A stretch of 64,000 nucleotides of DNA, from positions 248,001 to 312,000 of the forward strand of contig JAJFJQ010000051.1 in the NCBI GenBank assembly GCA_021773835.1, read 5' to 3'. This DNA is from Gammaproteobacteria bacterium (GTDB taxonomy: Bacteria > Pseudomonadota > Gammaproteobacteria > Ga0077536). This document shows, piece by piece, positions 27,471-37,124 of the stretch. A model generated the notes under the pieces. That model was not told the origin of the DNA. It searched no databases and worked only from the letters and a program-made list of their open reading frames with translations. Numbering within the stretch: the first letter of the stretch is position 1; the number at the start of each line of letters is the position of its first letter. The translations under genes and the position numbers were made by a program.

Positions 27471-30400
27471 ATGTCAGATTGTTACCGAAAGGCGAAATTG
27501 ATCCTATTTTCGCTTTGCCTGTTCATTTTTGTCGGCGTGGCCATGGCGCATGACAATGACTTGATTAGTATCTCTGGAGATTTGGCGCCAAGTGGTGACG
27601 GGACCTTTGCCTCGTTTGAGCTGCCGCGATTGTCGACCTCAGGGCGTGTTGCTTTCATTGCTGATCTAATCGGTTCGTCGAGTACGCAGGGTATATTTGG
27701 CGAGGAGTTCGTTGGCACCCCGGCCTCCTTCTTTGGTTCTTCGTTCACGAAATCATTGATCGAGTTCGCGCGAACGAATCAGGCGAGCCCAGATGGTGAC
27801 GGGAGTTATGCGGGGTTTTCGTCGCTGAGCTTTTCCGATACTAATTCTTCCGCGGGATTCGATAGCTCAACGACTGCGTTTAACGCCACGTTTGCCGGGT
27901 CGTCCAGCACTCAAGGAATTTTACATCGGAATCAAGCACCAATCATGGTCGTGGCCCGCGAAAACGCTCCAGTCCCAGACGATTTTGAAGGGCGAACTTT
28001 TACCGGTTTCAGCGCACCGGTAACGAATGATAGTGGGTTTCTTCCGACAATCTTCCAAGGGGACTCCATCGCCGCGATCCCCCCGGCTCGGACTGCGATT
28101 TATCAGGCTGACAATTTCAGTAGTTTTGAATTTGTAGGTGACAACTTTTTTACATCTTCTGGATTGAGTGGAACGCTGACGAATATCGGTCAACCGGCTG
28201 TTGGTTATAGTGCAACAGAGTTCCGAGTGGACACTGCATTCACAGCGGACATCGTAGCACCCGTTCCCGATGGCGGTGAAACGCACGGCGTGTTTTTGAA
28301 CGGCACGTCCGGCTTGCAGCTGATCGCATTCAACAATCCAACCGGAACAACTATCTTCGGGCAACCAACGGTGAGCGACACGGGTGGTAGCTTCAAACGG
28401 ACGGTTATCGATGGCGGCACAACGCATTCAATCGATTTTTGGTTGAATCTTGGTGGGTTTCCCACCTATCTGGGAGCACTTGTTTCTACTGGAGTCGCCG
28501 CCGCGGATGGTAATGGTGTGTACGAGGATTTTGGCGATCCTTCCATCAGTAATGCCACCGAGACGCAGCAATTCGGTACAAGTGCTTTTCACGCGACTCT
28601 GAGTGGTACTGCGATGGGTGCGATTGACGATCAAGGTATCTTTCAAGCACTCGACTCGGCCTTCCGAACCATCGTCCGCACCGGCGATAATGTCCCCGGA
28701 ACAGCCGTAACGTTCGAGGATTTGGGTAATCCTGTTGTGAATGACCCCGGGGCGGTGCTGTTCTCTGCGGCGATTGGGAATGGTTCCGGTGGTCAGCTAC
28801 AAGGCGCGTTTATTTCTGACGGCAATGCGTTTGCAACGGTCGCGTTACAGGGAGAGGCGCGTGACGGTTCTGTTATCACCAATATTTCTTTTATCGATTC
28901 GCCGGATATTGGCGGCGTGCAGGCGTTCAATGATTTTGGACAGGTAGCCTACCGTGCGGACCTAGCGGACGGACGCCAAGGGGTATACCTATTTACGCCG
29001 ACGCTGGAGTTCGCACAAATCGGCAGTGGCGAATGGGGCGACGTGGGAAACTGGTCGTTTGGACTGCCGCCCGGCAGGCCCCATTCGGTGTTTATCATTC
29101 CGGACAGCGGTACTGGGGCATCGGTAGTCGATCACAATATGGAAGGGTTTGAAGATTTCACCACGGTAAGAAATTTATCGCTTGAACCAACGGGGGGAGC
29201 GACTGCGGAACTCAATCTTAATAAAGTCGATGCACCGCTTTTTACTGGAGATAATGTGCATTTCACGGTAACCGACGCAATGACTATTGGCACGAATGCG
29301 ACCGTCAATGTTAACGGGGGTGTCCAAGCCTTCGTTGGGTCTTTGAATATGCAAGGTGGCACGATTAACGGGGTCGCGGGATTAGCTTCAGGTACCGGTG
29401 GAACGATTTTCGTTAATGCCATACATGGGTTTGGGACCGCGCATCATGTCGATATAGCGGACTCGTTCTTCTTCGGACTGGCAGGAGGAACGATTGAGTC
29501 AGCGGGTGGGGTGCTGGATGTTAAATTGGCCAGAAGTGGCATTGAAGGACTAAATCTAACGGTCAATCCTGGTTCGACCCTGATGCTTCGGGAGAGTAGT
29601 GGCGGACGGGTAGACATTGAAGACGCATCGAGCGTGGAGTTGCTCGGCGGTACGCTGGACGTACCGGACGGTATTGGTGTTGACGGTGATAGCACGCTGC
29701 ATGGATTCGGTACGGTGCATGGGAGTTTCGTGGGCGGCTTCGATTCAACGATTGATGCCGATGGTGGCACTTTGACGATCGGCGACAATACCGATTTCAA
29801 CGGCTTTAACACCCAAGGCGACATCATTGTCCGATCTGGAGCGGAACTAGCCTTAGAAAATAAGATTGGCCCCGCGGCATTGGGTCGTCTGACGCAATTG
29901 GAAGGTGGCGACCTGAGTTCCGCTACGGGTGTATTTCTCGCTGGAGGAAAAACCCTTGTTGGGCACGGTAACGTCAACGCAGCGGTTGCTGCGCAAATTG
30001 GGTCAACCATTGTTGCAGAAGGTGCGCTGAGTCTCGGCGATGCGAGCGCGGTCGATGGCTTTTTTAGCGACGGTGGCCTGCATACGGACACGCACACCGT
30101 GACGATTCACGACGCAAATACGGCCGTACTGGGATCGGTGACACACTTGGGAGATGGGGTAAGCGGCGGAACTTTGGCCGCTGGTGGTGCGATTCCGGGT
30201 GATAGCCTCGCCCATTTCTTCATCGAAGAAGGCAAGAATCTACTCGGTCGCGGTAACGTAAGCGGAAATGTAAAGAACAACGGCGACGTTAGCGGCGATG
30301 GGGTTGCGCTTGACGAGCGGTTGATCTTTGATGCGGGCTGGAAAGTATCGGGTAAGGGGACGTTTGAGAATACGCTTGTACTCGGCATCTTTGCGCCGGG

Positions 30401-30830
30401 GGAGAGTCCTGGAATTACGAGCGGTACGAATCAGGCTTTCGGCGGGACCGTCCAGTTTGAACTCGGCGGTCTGCTACCGGGCTCGGGCTCAGACAATCAC
30501 GATCAGATCAACGATTCTGCAAGCATTCTGTTGGTTGGCGATCCGATCTTGTCGATATTGTCGTTCGATGGATTTATCCCAGAGGTCGGCGACATGTTTA
30601 CGGTGATGACTTGGGAGCTTGGTTTGATCGGTAGCTTTGGGGATATTGTGATCGATCCGATATTTGCGGCCAGCGGTCTGAAGTTTGACTTGATATTCAC
30701 AGATATTGCCGGTAGTGGCAGTCTAAGCTTAGTAGCGGCGCCCGTCCCGATTCCGGCGGCGGGGTGGCTGTTTGGCATTGCTATCGCTAGCTTGTTTGCC
30801 CGTCGTGGCCGCTGGAAAGGAAGGCGATAA
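27471..30830 (+). CDS. large exported PEP-CTERM/VPIPA-type surface protein
   Basis: 1119 residues. A signal peptide (LILFSLCLFIFVGVAMA) precedes residues about 25-500 made of divergent repeats of about 75 residues, each with a DGxGxYxxF element, a GxxAFxA strand and SSTQGIF-like ends; these resemble the tandem beta-propeller-like repeats of PEP-CTERM proteins. A GEWGDVGNWSFGLPPGRP segment then opens a long right-handed beta-helix-like region (T-x-x-G-x-GNVN repeats) to about 1010. The C-terminus is VPIPAAGWLFG, a hydrophobic stretch and RRGRWKGRR, the exosortase sorting tail. Probably a secreted or surface structural protein; it has no enzymatic motif. It sits behind a sigma-54 promoter and ends before a terminator at 30971. 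Confidence 0.85.
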   Translation: MSDCYRKAKLILFSLCLFIFVGVAMAHDNDLISISGDLAPSGDGTFASFELPRLSTSGRVAFIADLIGSSSTQGIFGEEFVGTPASFFGSSFTKSLIEFARTNQASPDGDGSYAGFSSLSFSDTNSSAGFDSSTTAFNATFAGSSSTQGILHRNQAPIMVVARENAPVPDDFEGRTFTGFSAPVTNDSGFLPTIFQGDSIAAIPPARTAIYQADNFSSFEFVGDNFFTSSGLSGTLTNIGQPAVGYSATEFRVDTAFTADIVAPVPDGGETHGVFLNGTSGLQLIAFNNPTGTTIFGQPTVSDTGGSFKRTVIDGGTTHSIDFWLNLGGFPTYLGALVSTGVAAADGNGVYEDFGDPSISNATETQQFGTSAFHATLSGTAMGAIDDQGIFQALDSAFRTIVRTGDNVPGTAVTFEDLGNPVVNDPGAVLFSAAIGNGSGGQLQGAFISDGNAFATVALQGEARDGSVITNISFIDSPDIGGVQAFNDFGQVAYRADLADGRQGVYLFTPTLEFAQIGSGEWGDVGNWSFGLPPGRPHSVFIIPDSGTGASVVDHNMEGFEDFTTVRNLSLEPTGGATAELNLNKVDAPLFTGDNVHFTVTDAMTIGTNATVNVNGGVQAFVGSLNMQGGTINGVAGLASGTGGTIFVNAIHGFGTAHHVDIADSFFFGLAGGTIESAGGVLDVKLARSGIEGLNLTVNPGSTLMLRESSGGRVDIEDASSVELLGGTLDVPDGIGVDGDSTLHGFGTVHGSFVGGFDSTIDADGGTLTIGDNTDFNGFNTQGDIIVRSGAELALENKIGPAALGRLTQLEGGDLSSATGVFLAGGKTLVGHGNVNAAVAAQIGSTIVAEGALSLGDASAVDGFFSDGGLHTDTHTVTIHDANTAVLGSVTHLGDGVSGGTLAAGGAIPGDSLAHFFIEEGKNLLGRGNVSGNVKNNGDVSGDGVALDERLIFDAGWKVSGKGTFENTLVLGIFAPGESPGITSGTNQAFGGTVQFELGGLLPGSGSDNHDQINDSASILLVGDPILSILSFDGFIPEVGDMFTVMTWELGLIGSFGDIVIDPIFAASGLKFDLIFTDIAGSGSLSLVAAPVPIPAAGWLFGIAIASLFARRGRWKGRR

Positions 30831-30970
30831 ACAGGCAGAACCATCGCCGTTCGACTACCCGGGTATGTAGAGCTACCTACGCCAAATATACGCCCACGGT
30901 GGTCAAACATCGGATGGATTTTACGTCTCTAAGTGAGGACGACTAGTTAGCGAAATCAATCCAGCTTGAT

Positions 30971-31000
30971 AAAAAGGGGCCGCGTCGCGGCCTTTTATTT
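30971..31000 (+). terminator. rho-independent terminator after the large PEP-CTERM gene
   Basis: A GC-rich hairpin (GGCCGCG-T-CGCGGCC) flanked by an A-run upstream and TTTTATTT downstream, about 140 bp after the stop at 30830. It lies inside the long open frame that reaches back from the MFS gene, which argues that the MFS start is the ATG at 31152 and not the TTG at 30966. The rest of the 321-bp interval 30831-31151 shows nothing else recognisable. Confidence 0.8.
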
Positions 31001-31151
31001 ACCGATACGGTTTCCATCGCGCCGAGCGTTCATTCATCTGGCGTTGGATTCTGCACTGTTAGTGCCAACTCGGTATCATGTGGCTACCGTATCGGTGCAA
31101 CACGTGCCAACAGGACAATACGCGAGCCAAGCACTTTACTTTATACCGTCC

Positions 31152-32435
31152 ATGCGATTTCCTTCATTGCTGCGTCCGCTCGGCTTCGTTCGCCGATCGT
31201 TGAGTCTCGGCGTCATTGCCACAACCTTGGGCTTGGCCTATGGGATCTGGTATTCCTATAGCGTTATTTTAGTTGCGTTGCTCGCCGAGTTCGGTTGGAG
31301 CCGTTCACTGTTGGCCGGCGCCTTTAGTACGTTTGCAATTGTGCATGGCATCGCCAACCCCTTTGTCGGTATGTTGTGCGATAAAGTTCGGCCGCCACTA
31401 CTTGTGGGGATCGGCGGTGTATCGCTCGGCTCAGCATTGTGGTTTAACAGCCTAATTCAGCAGCCTTGGCAGCTATATGCAGGCTTTGGGGTGCTGACCG
31501 CGATATCGGTTGCGCTATGCGGTTGGTTACCAGCGCTGGTGATGGTCGAGCGGCGTTACCAACATCGCCTTGGACTCGCGATGGGCATAGTCAGCTCTGG
31601 TATCGGTGTCGGGATGCTGACGGTCGTGCCCCTGTGTCAACTTTTGATCGATGCCTATGGTTGGCGCATCGCGTTTCGTGTACTCGGCTGCATTTGTGCT
31701 TTTTGGGTTGTGCCGGCTGCGATTTACTTGTCGGCTAGCAGTCCGCGCCCAGTATCGCGTACGCCGGCCGACGAATTTGTCCATGACCTCGGAGAGTCGG
31801 TTGCACCGTCTAATGCCATTGCAGAGCCGGTCGACACGTCGATCACGCTGCGAGCGGCGGTGCGGACAATTCCGTTTTGGCTAATGGTCACGGCGTTCTT
31901 TTTCGGTAGTACCTGTTCGCAAACCCTGCATGTCCATCAAGTGGCGTATCTTGTTGACCACGGTCATACGGCTATCGTCGCCGCATCCGTCGTGGGCGTC
32001 GTCGGGCTGGCCAGCGTGTTCGGCAAAACCGGTGGCGGTTGGCTTTCGGATCGGATTGACCGTGAAGTCGTTTTTGTTGGCGGGATCACGATCCTGGTGG
32101 CCAGTTTCGGAATGTTGGCGCTGCTCGGATCCGTTCCATCTGCGTTTGGTGTTTATATCTATGCCATCATGCTCGGGGTTGGTTATTCGGCTACAGCCTC
32201 GTTGGTGCCGGCGATGATGAGTGACCGCTTCAGTGGGCTTTATTTTGGTTCGATTGTCGGCATTGGACTTTTTGGCAGCGCCGCCGGCAGCGCAACCGGC
32301 CCTTGGTTGGCCGGGTACGTTTTCGATGTTACCGGGAGCTATGACGTGGCATTCGCTATCGCGGCAGTGTGTGGCGTGGTCGCAGGATGCGCTGGATGGA
32401 TGGCGCGCTCGATTCGCTTGCGTCAGGGTCGATGA
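31152..32435 (+). CDS. MFS transporter (monocarboxylate-porter-like)
   Basis: 427 residues from ATG 31152, with twelve hydrophobic segments. The first helices (SLGVIATTLGLAYGIWYSYS) and the LLAEFGWSRSLLAGAF loop are characteristic of the oxalate/formate antiporter and monocarboxylate-type MFS group, and GKTGGGWLSDRIDRE is the second-half MFS loop. It probably moves an organic acid across the inner membrane. It is followed by an alpha/beta hydrolase gene on the same strand 67 bp downstream. Substrate unknown. Confidence 0.83.
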   Translation: MRFPSLLRPLGFVRRSLSLGVIATTLGLAYGIWYSYSVILVALLAEFGWSRSLLAGAFSTFAIVHGIANPFVGMLCDKVRPPLLVGIGGVSLGSALWFNSLIQQPWQLYAGFGVLTAISVALCGWLPALVMVERRYQHRLGLAMGIVSSGIGVGMLTVVPLCQLLIDAYGWRIAFRVLGCICAFWVVPAAIYLSASSPRPVSRTPADEFVHDLGESVAPSNAIAEPVDTSITLRAAVRTIPFWLMVTAFFFGSTCSQTLHVHQVAYLVDHGHTAIVAASVVGVVGLASVFGKTGGGWLSDRIDREVVFVGGITILVASFGMLALLGSVPSAFGVYIYAIMLGVGYSATASLVPAMMSDRFSGLYFGSIVGIGLFGSAAGSATGPWLAGYVFDVTGSYDVAFAIAAVCGVVAGCAGWMARSIRLRQGR

Positions 32436-32502
32436 TCGCTAATTCTGATATTACGAAGTCAGCTGGATGGGACCTGCGGGCCTCATGGCGAAGGAAATTT
32501 TA

Positions 32503-33360
32503 GTGGACAAGCAGGATATTGTTTTTGTAAGTGAAGGCATCGAGTTAGTCGGCTGGATGGCGCAGCCAAGCGCCGACCCGCGACACCCGTTGATCATTCT
32601 TACGCATGGCTTAAGCGGCATCATCGACCTTGACCTCGAACGCTACGCGGAGGTTTTTGCAGACGCGGGATTTGCATGCCTTGCTTATGACCATCGAAAT
32701 TGGGGGCGGAGCGCCGGGTGGCCGCGGGGAGAATCCGATCCGTGGCGACAAGTGGCAGATCTGCGCGAGGCGATATCGTACGCGCGCACGCTGCCGGAAA
32801 TTGACCCTGAGCGGATCGCCTTATGGGGCACGAGCTATGCGGGCGGCCACGTGCTTACCGTCAGCGCGTTGGATGGTCGGGTACGCTGCGCGGTATCGCA
32901 AGTCCCATTGGTAAGTGGTTCGCGAACCTTTGACGCGTGGGTGCCGACCGAAAAGCGCGAAAAGTTTCGCACTCGCTTAGATATCGATCGTGATGCACGA
33001 CGCAGTGGCAAACCGCCGGCGACGATTCCTGCGGCGCTACCAGATTCTGAAACCGAACAATGGATCAAACGTAACGACGTTAATGGTCGCTATCACAATG
33101 CGTTAACAGTCCGGTCGTTTGATCTCCTGCGAAGCTACGAGCCGATAAGTTTCGTTGATCAGATCTCACCGACTCCGCTGCTGATGATCGTGGCGACAAA
33201 CGACCTACAGACGCCGACCGCTTGGCAGCTCGAGGCGTTTGAGCAGATCGGTGAGCCGAAGCAATTAGTTGAGCTCGATTGTCGCCACTACGATGTTTAC
33301 ATGGACGATTTTGATGCGGCCGCTGGTCATGCGCTCGATTGGTATCGGAAGCATCTTTGA
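32503..33360 (+). CDS. alpha/beta hydrolase (FrsA/dienelactone-hydrolase-like), intact triad
   Basis: 285 residues if started at GTG 32503, which has AAGGA 7 nt upstream; ATGs at 32467 and 32485 lack a site. With this start the nucleophile Ser111 (LWGTSYAGG) takes the same number as in the paralogue at 37125. The triad continues with Asp234 (VATNDLQTP) and His262 (DCRHYDVY). HGLSGIIDLDL supplies the oxyanion region. Cytosolic esterase or peptidase-like hydrolase, substrate unknown. It ends just before a terminator-like hairpin. Confidence 0.85.
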   Translation: MDKQDIVFVSEGIELVGWMAQPSADPRHPLIILTHGLSGIIDLDLERYAEVFADAGFACLAYDHRNWGRSAGWPRGESDPWRQVADLREAISYARTLPEIDPERIALWGTSYAGGHVLTVSALDGRVRCAVSQVPLVSGSRTFDAWVPTEKREKFRTRLDIDRDARRSGKPPATIPAALPDSETEQWIKRNDVNGRYHNALTVRSFDLLRSYEPISFVDQISPTPLLMIVATNDLQTPTAWQLEAFEQIGEPKQLVELDCRHYDVYMDDFDAAAGHALDWYRKHL

Positions 33361-33376
33361 TGGTTCGTGCGCGCTT

Positions 33377-33401
33377 GCTCCGGAATTTCCGGGCTTTTAT
33401 T
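33377..33401 (+). terminator. terminator after the alpha/beta hydrolase
   Basis: The hairpin GC-T-CCGG-AATTT-CCGG-GC is followed directly by TTTTATT, 17 bp after the stop codon. The short stem with one bulge and the T-run fit a rho-independent terminator of the MFS-hydrolase unit. Confidence 0.7.
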
Positions 33402-33443
33402 AATGCGACTCTAGCTGGCCGCAGGCGCGAGCCGTAGATTCAA

Positions 33444-34334
33444 TTGGATCAAGATCGAGACCAATTCCTCGGGCTTGTGGCCGTGATGCTTTGCGCGGTC
33501 TTCCTCGGTGCCGCGGTGGCGGTGTCCCGCTTCGCCTTCGATGGTGGCGCGAGCGGAATCGTCGTTTCAGTGTTCCGTTCGGGCTTTATCGTACTCGTGC
33601 TGGTGACTGGAATCAGGCTGGCTGGGCGCACGATGAAAATCCCCACCAAATTGTTGCCGATGGTGGCGCTCAATGGGGTGCTAATGGGCTTGATGGCGTA
33701 TGGCAACATCGGCTCGGTGGAATTCATCTCGATCGGCCTTGCGTCGCTACTGTTTTTCACTTTTCCAATCATCATCGCTGTACTGGTGATGGCTCTTCGC
33801 ATCGAGCATGTATCGATGCCGAAAATTTTTGCGGTAACGGTCGCCTTTATTGGCCTCGCCATTATGCTCGGCGTGTCACTTGGAAGTATCGATGGTCGGG
33901 GCGCGGCATTGGCCTTGATGGGATCGGTCGCAACCGCCGTGAACGCGATCTTGGTCGCCCGCCACTTTCGGCAAGTCGACGTGTTAGCGTTGACGCTGTA
34001 CTTCAGCGTCGCCGCGACAGTTACGTTGACGGTGATCGCAATATTTATTACCGAAGTCAATTTGCCCGTCACCTCTGGTGGATGGGGCGGCATGGTTGGG
34101 GTTGCTGTCTTCCAGGCGATTGGCACGCCGCTATATTTTTATGCCATTACTAAAATTGGTGCACTTAAGGCCGGCATGGTGGTAAATATTCAGCCGGTTA
34201 CATCGATCTTTTTGGCCTGGCTGTTATTCGCTGAGGTCTTGAGTGCTCTGCAGGCGCTTGGTGGAGCGATGGTCTTGCTGTCCATCGCGTTCATGCAATG
34301 GGCTGATTTGCGCAAGCTGCCTACGAAAACGTGA
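33444..34334 (+). CDS. EamA (DMT) family transporter
   Basis: 296 residues with ten predicted membrane segments in two EamA repeats (first: LVAVMLCAVFLGAAVAVSRF, second from GGAALALMGSVATAVNA). GMVVNIQPVTSIFLAWLLF is the conserved end of the second repeat. The start is probably TTG 33444, since the N-terminal acidic MDQDRDQ and first helix would be cut otherwise. DMT carriers export or import amino acids, sugars or other metabolites. Monocistronic between a terminator and the fadJ-like gene. Confidence 0.85.
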   Translation: MDQDRDQFLGLVAVMLCAVFLGAAVAVSRFAFDGGASGIVVSVFRSGFIVLVLVTGIRLAGRTMKIPTKLLPMVALNGVLMGLMAYGNIGSVEFISIGLASLLFFTFPIIIAVLVMALRIEHVSMPKIFAVTVAFIGLAIMLGVSLGSIDGRGAALALMGSVATAVNAILVARHFRQVDVLALTLYFSVAATVTLTVIAIFITEVNLPVTSGGWGGMVGVAVFQAIGTPLYFYAITKIGALKAGMVVNIQPVTSIFLAWLLFAEVLSALQALGGAMVLLSIAFMQWADLRKLPTKT

Positions 34335-34455
34335 CGCTTTTTCGTGCTTCTAGCGGTCTGCCGCGTTTGCCAGCCGGAGTTGACAACATCATGGCAACTT
34401 TGACGTAGAATAATCGACATAAACCGAACCTAAAACGTAAAAGAAAGGTCTGCCC

Positions 34456-36546
34456 ATGAGTCAATCCGTCTCGTATACCGTTGACGGCGATATCGGTATC
34501 GTCAGGGTTAACAACCCACCGGTTAACGCCTTATCCCACCATGTCCGCCAGGGTCTCTATGATTGCTTCATGGCGGCGGACGCCGACGCTACGGTCGCCA
34601 CAATTCTGATCTGCGATGGCCGCACCTTTATTGCCGGCGCCGATATCACCGAATTTGGTAAACCACCGAAGCCGCCGCATTTTTCGCTACCGCTAAATGC
34701 AATGGAAGACATGTCGAAACCTGTCATCGCCGCGATCCATGGGACCGCGCTCGGCGGGGGACTTGAAACCGCGCTGTGTTGTCACTACAGAGTAGCAGTG
34801 CCCTCGGCGAAGGTTGGATTGCCCGAGGTCCATCTTGGCTTGTTGCCGGGTGCCGGCGGTACCCAACGTCTACCGCGTTTGATTGGCGCGCAGGCCGCGG
34901 TGGACGCGATAGCAGGTGGTGGGCATATCGATGCGCCGACGGCCCACGCGGCCGGGGTGCTCGATGCCTTGGTTGATGAGGGTGATCTCCTGGAAGGTGC
35001 CAAGGCGTTTGCGCGCAAGATTGTCAGCGCGGGTGGAGCCTTAAACAAGGTCCGCGACATAAATGAAAAGGTCACTGGGGTTGACCCGGCGATATTTGAG
35101 ACGGCTCGCGCCAATGCAATTAAGACTCGCCGCGGATTCAAGGCACCGCTAAGTTGCATCGCTTGCGTCGAAGCTGCCTGTACCTTGCCGTTCGACGAGG
35201 GGATGGCGCGAGAACGTGAGCTTTTCCAAGAATTACACGACGACCTCCAATCAGCCGCACAACAGCACATTTTCTTCGCCGAACGTGCGGCAAGCAAAGT
35301 GAACGATATGCCGAAGGACGTGACCGTGCTCGATATCAAGCGGGTTGGGGTGATCGGTGCCGGGACCATGGGCGGCGGTATCGCCATGAATTTTGCCAAT
35401 GTCGGGATCCCGGTAACACTGCTGGAGATGAAACAGGAGTTTCTGGACAAAGGCCTGGGGGTGGTCCGCGCAAATTATGAGCGCACGGCGAAGAAGGGCC
35501 GCCTAAGCGCCGCGCAAGTTGAGGAGCGCATGGGCTTGATCACGCCGACATTGGACTACGCCGATCTCGCAGACGTGGATATGATCATCGAGGCCGTCTA
35601 TGAAAACATGGACGTCAAAAAAGAGGTGTTCGGTAAGCTTGACGAAGTCGCAAAGCCGAGCTGTATCCTCGCGACGAACACCTCGACGCTTGACGTCGAC
35701 GAAATCGCGCGTGTGACCAAGCGTCCCGAGATGGTTATCGGCACGCATTTTTTTAGCCCCGCAAACGTGATGAAACTGCTCGAGATAGTTCGCGGCGAGC
35801 AGACTAGCTTTGAGACATTAGCCACGACCTTGGCGGTAACCAAGGCCATTAAAAAGGTTGGTGTGGTGGTAGGCGTGTGTGACGGCTTCGTCGGCAATCG
35901 GATGATCCATCAATACCTTGCCCAATCGCAATACTTGCTCGAAGAGGGCTGCTTACCGCATGAAGTAGACGCTCCCATATACGACCTTGGTTTCGCCATG
36001 GGACCGCTAACGATGTCGGACCTCGCCGGGCTCGATGTCGGTTGGCGGATCCGGCAAGGCAAGGGATTGCCCGAGAGCCTTGCCGAAGGTGACCGCTATT
36101 GCGAAATCGGGGATCGTATTTGCGAAAAGGGGCGTTTCGGCCAGAAGACCGGTGGCGGCTACTATAAGTACGATCCCAGTGATAGGAGCCGGCAACGGGA
36201 TCCTGAGATCGAGCAATTGATCATCGATTATAGCCGCGAGAAAGGCATCGAGCGTCGCGAAATCGAGGGGAATGAAGTGCTGGAACGCCTGATGTACGCA
36301 CTGATTAACGAGGGCGCGTGGATTTTGGAAGAAGGCATCGCACAACGCGCCAGCGATATCGATGTGATTTACGTTTACGGTTACGGTGTGCCGGCTTATT
36401 TAGGTGGACCGATGTTCTATGCCGACCATATTGGATTGGATAAAGTCTATCAACGCGTATGCGAATTTGCGGAGCGGGATCCTGCGTCGTGGAAACCTGC
36501 ACCGCTGTTAAAGAAGCTCGCTGAATCTGGCGGCACCTTTAATTAA
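34456..36546 (+). CDS. fused enoyl-CoA hydratase / 3-hydroxyacyl-CoA dehydrogenase (FadJ/FadB-like)
   Basis: 696 residues. The crotonase domain (1-185) has the oxyanion segments FIAGADITEF and HGTALGGGLE and both catalytic glutamates (Glu104 and Glu124, the latter in LPEVHLGLLPGAGGTQRLPR). The NAD-binding domain begins near 296 with GVIGAGTMGGGIAMNF, followed by the catalytic His in GTHFFSPANVMKLLEIVRG and the C-terminal dehydrogenase domains. It performs the second and third steps of beta-oxidation. No thiolase is adjacent. Length is close to FadJ (about 714). A downstream SnoaL-like gene and hydrolase may share its transcript. Confidence 0.95.
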   Translation: MSQSVSYTVDGDIGIVRVNNPPVNALSHHVRQGLYDCFMAADADATVATILICDGRTFIAGADITEFGKPPKPPHFSLPLNAMEDMSKPVIAAIHGTALGGGLETALCCHYRVAVPSAKVGLPEVHLGLLPGAGGTQRLPRLIGAQAAVDAIAGGGHIDAPTAHAAGVLDALVDEGDLLEGAKAFARKIVSAGGALNKVRDINEKVTGVDPAIFETARANAIKTRRGFKAPLSCIACVEAACTLPFDEGMARERELFQELHDDLQSAAQQHIFFAERAASKVNDMPKDVTVLDIKRVGVIGAGTMGGGIAMNFANVGIPVTLLEMKQEFLDKGLGVVRANYERTAKKGRLSAAQVEERMGLITPTLDYADLADVDMIIEAVYENMDVKKEVFGKLDEVAKPSCILATNTSTLDVDEIARVTKRPEMVIGTHFFSPANVMKLLEIVRGEQTSFETLATTLAVTKAIKKVGVVVGVCDGFVGNRMIHQYLAQSQYLLEEGCLPHEVDAPIYDLGFAMGPLTMSDLAGLDVGWRIRQGKGLPESLAEGDRYCEIGDRICEKGRFGQKTGGGYYKYDPSDRSRQRDPEIEQLIIDYSREKGIERREIEGNEVLERLMYALINEGAWILEEGIAQRASDIDVIYVYGYGVPAYLGGPMFYADHIGLDKVYQRVCEFAERDPASWKPAPLLKKLAESGGTFN

Positions 36547-36587
36547 CTAGACATTATTGAGAAGTGAATTGATGTAGGAGATTTTGC

Positions 36588-37067
36588 ATGTCGAATGATA
36601 TCGCTGCTATTAAACAGACCCTGGCTAACTATTGCCACTGTGTCGACCGTGGAACCGCGGACGAGGTCGCTGCCCTATTCGCAAAAGATGCGATCTTAAG
36701 CCCAGTTTTTGATGGTGAATATGAAGTCTACGGCCGTGATGCGATCCGTGGATGGTACGCGTTTTACCATCAAACGCTGCGCGCTGGGGTCGACCATCTC
36801 AAGCATTTGATCCATTCGATGTCGATCGATGTCGACGGTGAAGCGGCAAGTTCGGTGTGCTATCTAACCGCCTACTTCGTATCTAAGGAAAATAAAGCCG
36901 CTTATCAAATACTCGGCACCTACCACGATACTTTCGTTAAACAGGACGAACAGTGGTTGTTTCAGACCCGACGCATCGAAGTCGAATTTGTGACGCCGCT
37001 CGGCGACGTCATTGATCGCATGGAGCCAATGGGCTTCCCAGGTACTAAAGGCGAAAATGCAGCATAA
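36588..37067 (+). CDS. SnoaL/NTF2-like protein
   Basis: 159 residues of the cone-shaped NTF2 fold: a helical start IAAIKQTLANYCHCVDRG, ADEVAALFAKDA, then YGRDAIRGWYAFYHQ and the beta strands SSVCYLTAYFV and WLFQTRRIEVEF. The early Tyr-Cys-His-Cys-Val-Asp-Arg string matches the SnoaL_4 group, in which Asp and His can act on steroid-like or hydroxy substrates (isomerase or dehydratase). It follows the fadJ-like gene by 41 bp. A related protein lies at 48377. Confidence 0.8.
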   Translation: MSNDIAAIKQTLANYCHCVDRGTADEVAALFAKDAILSPVFDGEYEVYGRDAIRGWYAFYHQTLRAGVDHLKHLIHSMSIDVDGEAASSVCYLTAYFVSKENKAAYQILGTYHDTFVKQDEQWLFQTRRIEVEFVTPLGDVIDRMEPMGFPGTKGENAA

Positions 37068-37124
37068 ACACACTTGAAGCAAGCGGCGAGCTGAAGGCCG
37101 CTACTCACCAATGAGGAACGAACG

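Noticed and set aside
29444-30097. 217-codon antisense frame opposite the large PEP-CTERM gene
   Set aside because: Proline/serine-rich shadow of a repetitive beta-helix protein; no start signal.
30966-31151. N-terminal extension of the MFS gene to TTG 30966
   Set aside because: It would contain a rho-independent terminator and adds 62 residues unlike the family.
33449-34126. 225-codon antisense frame opposite the EamA carrier, and another sense shadow at 33491
   Set aside because: Composition is that of a reversed membrane protein; the EamA protein has all ten helices in its own frame.
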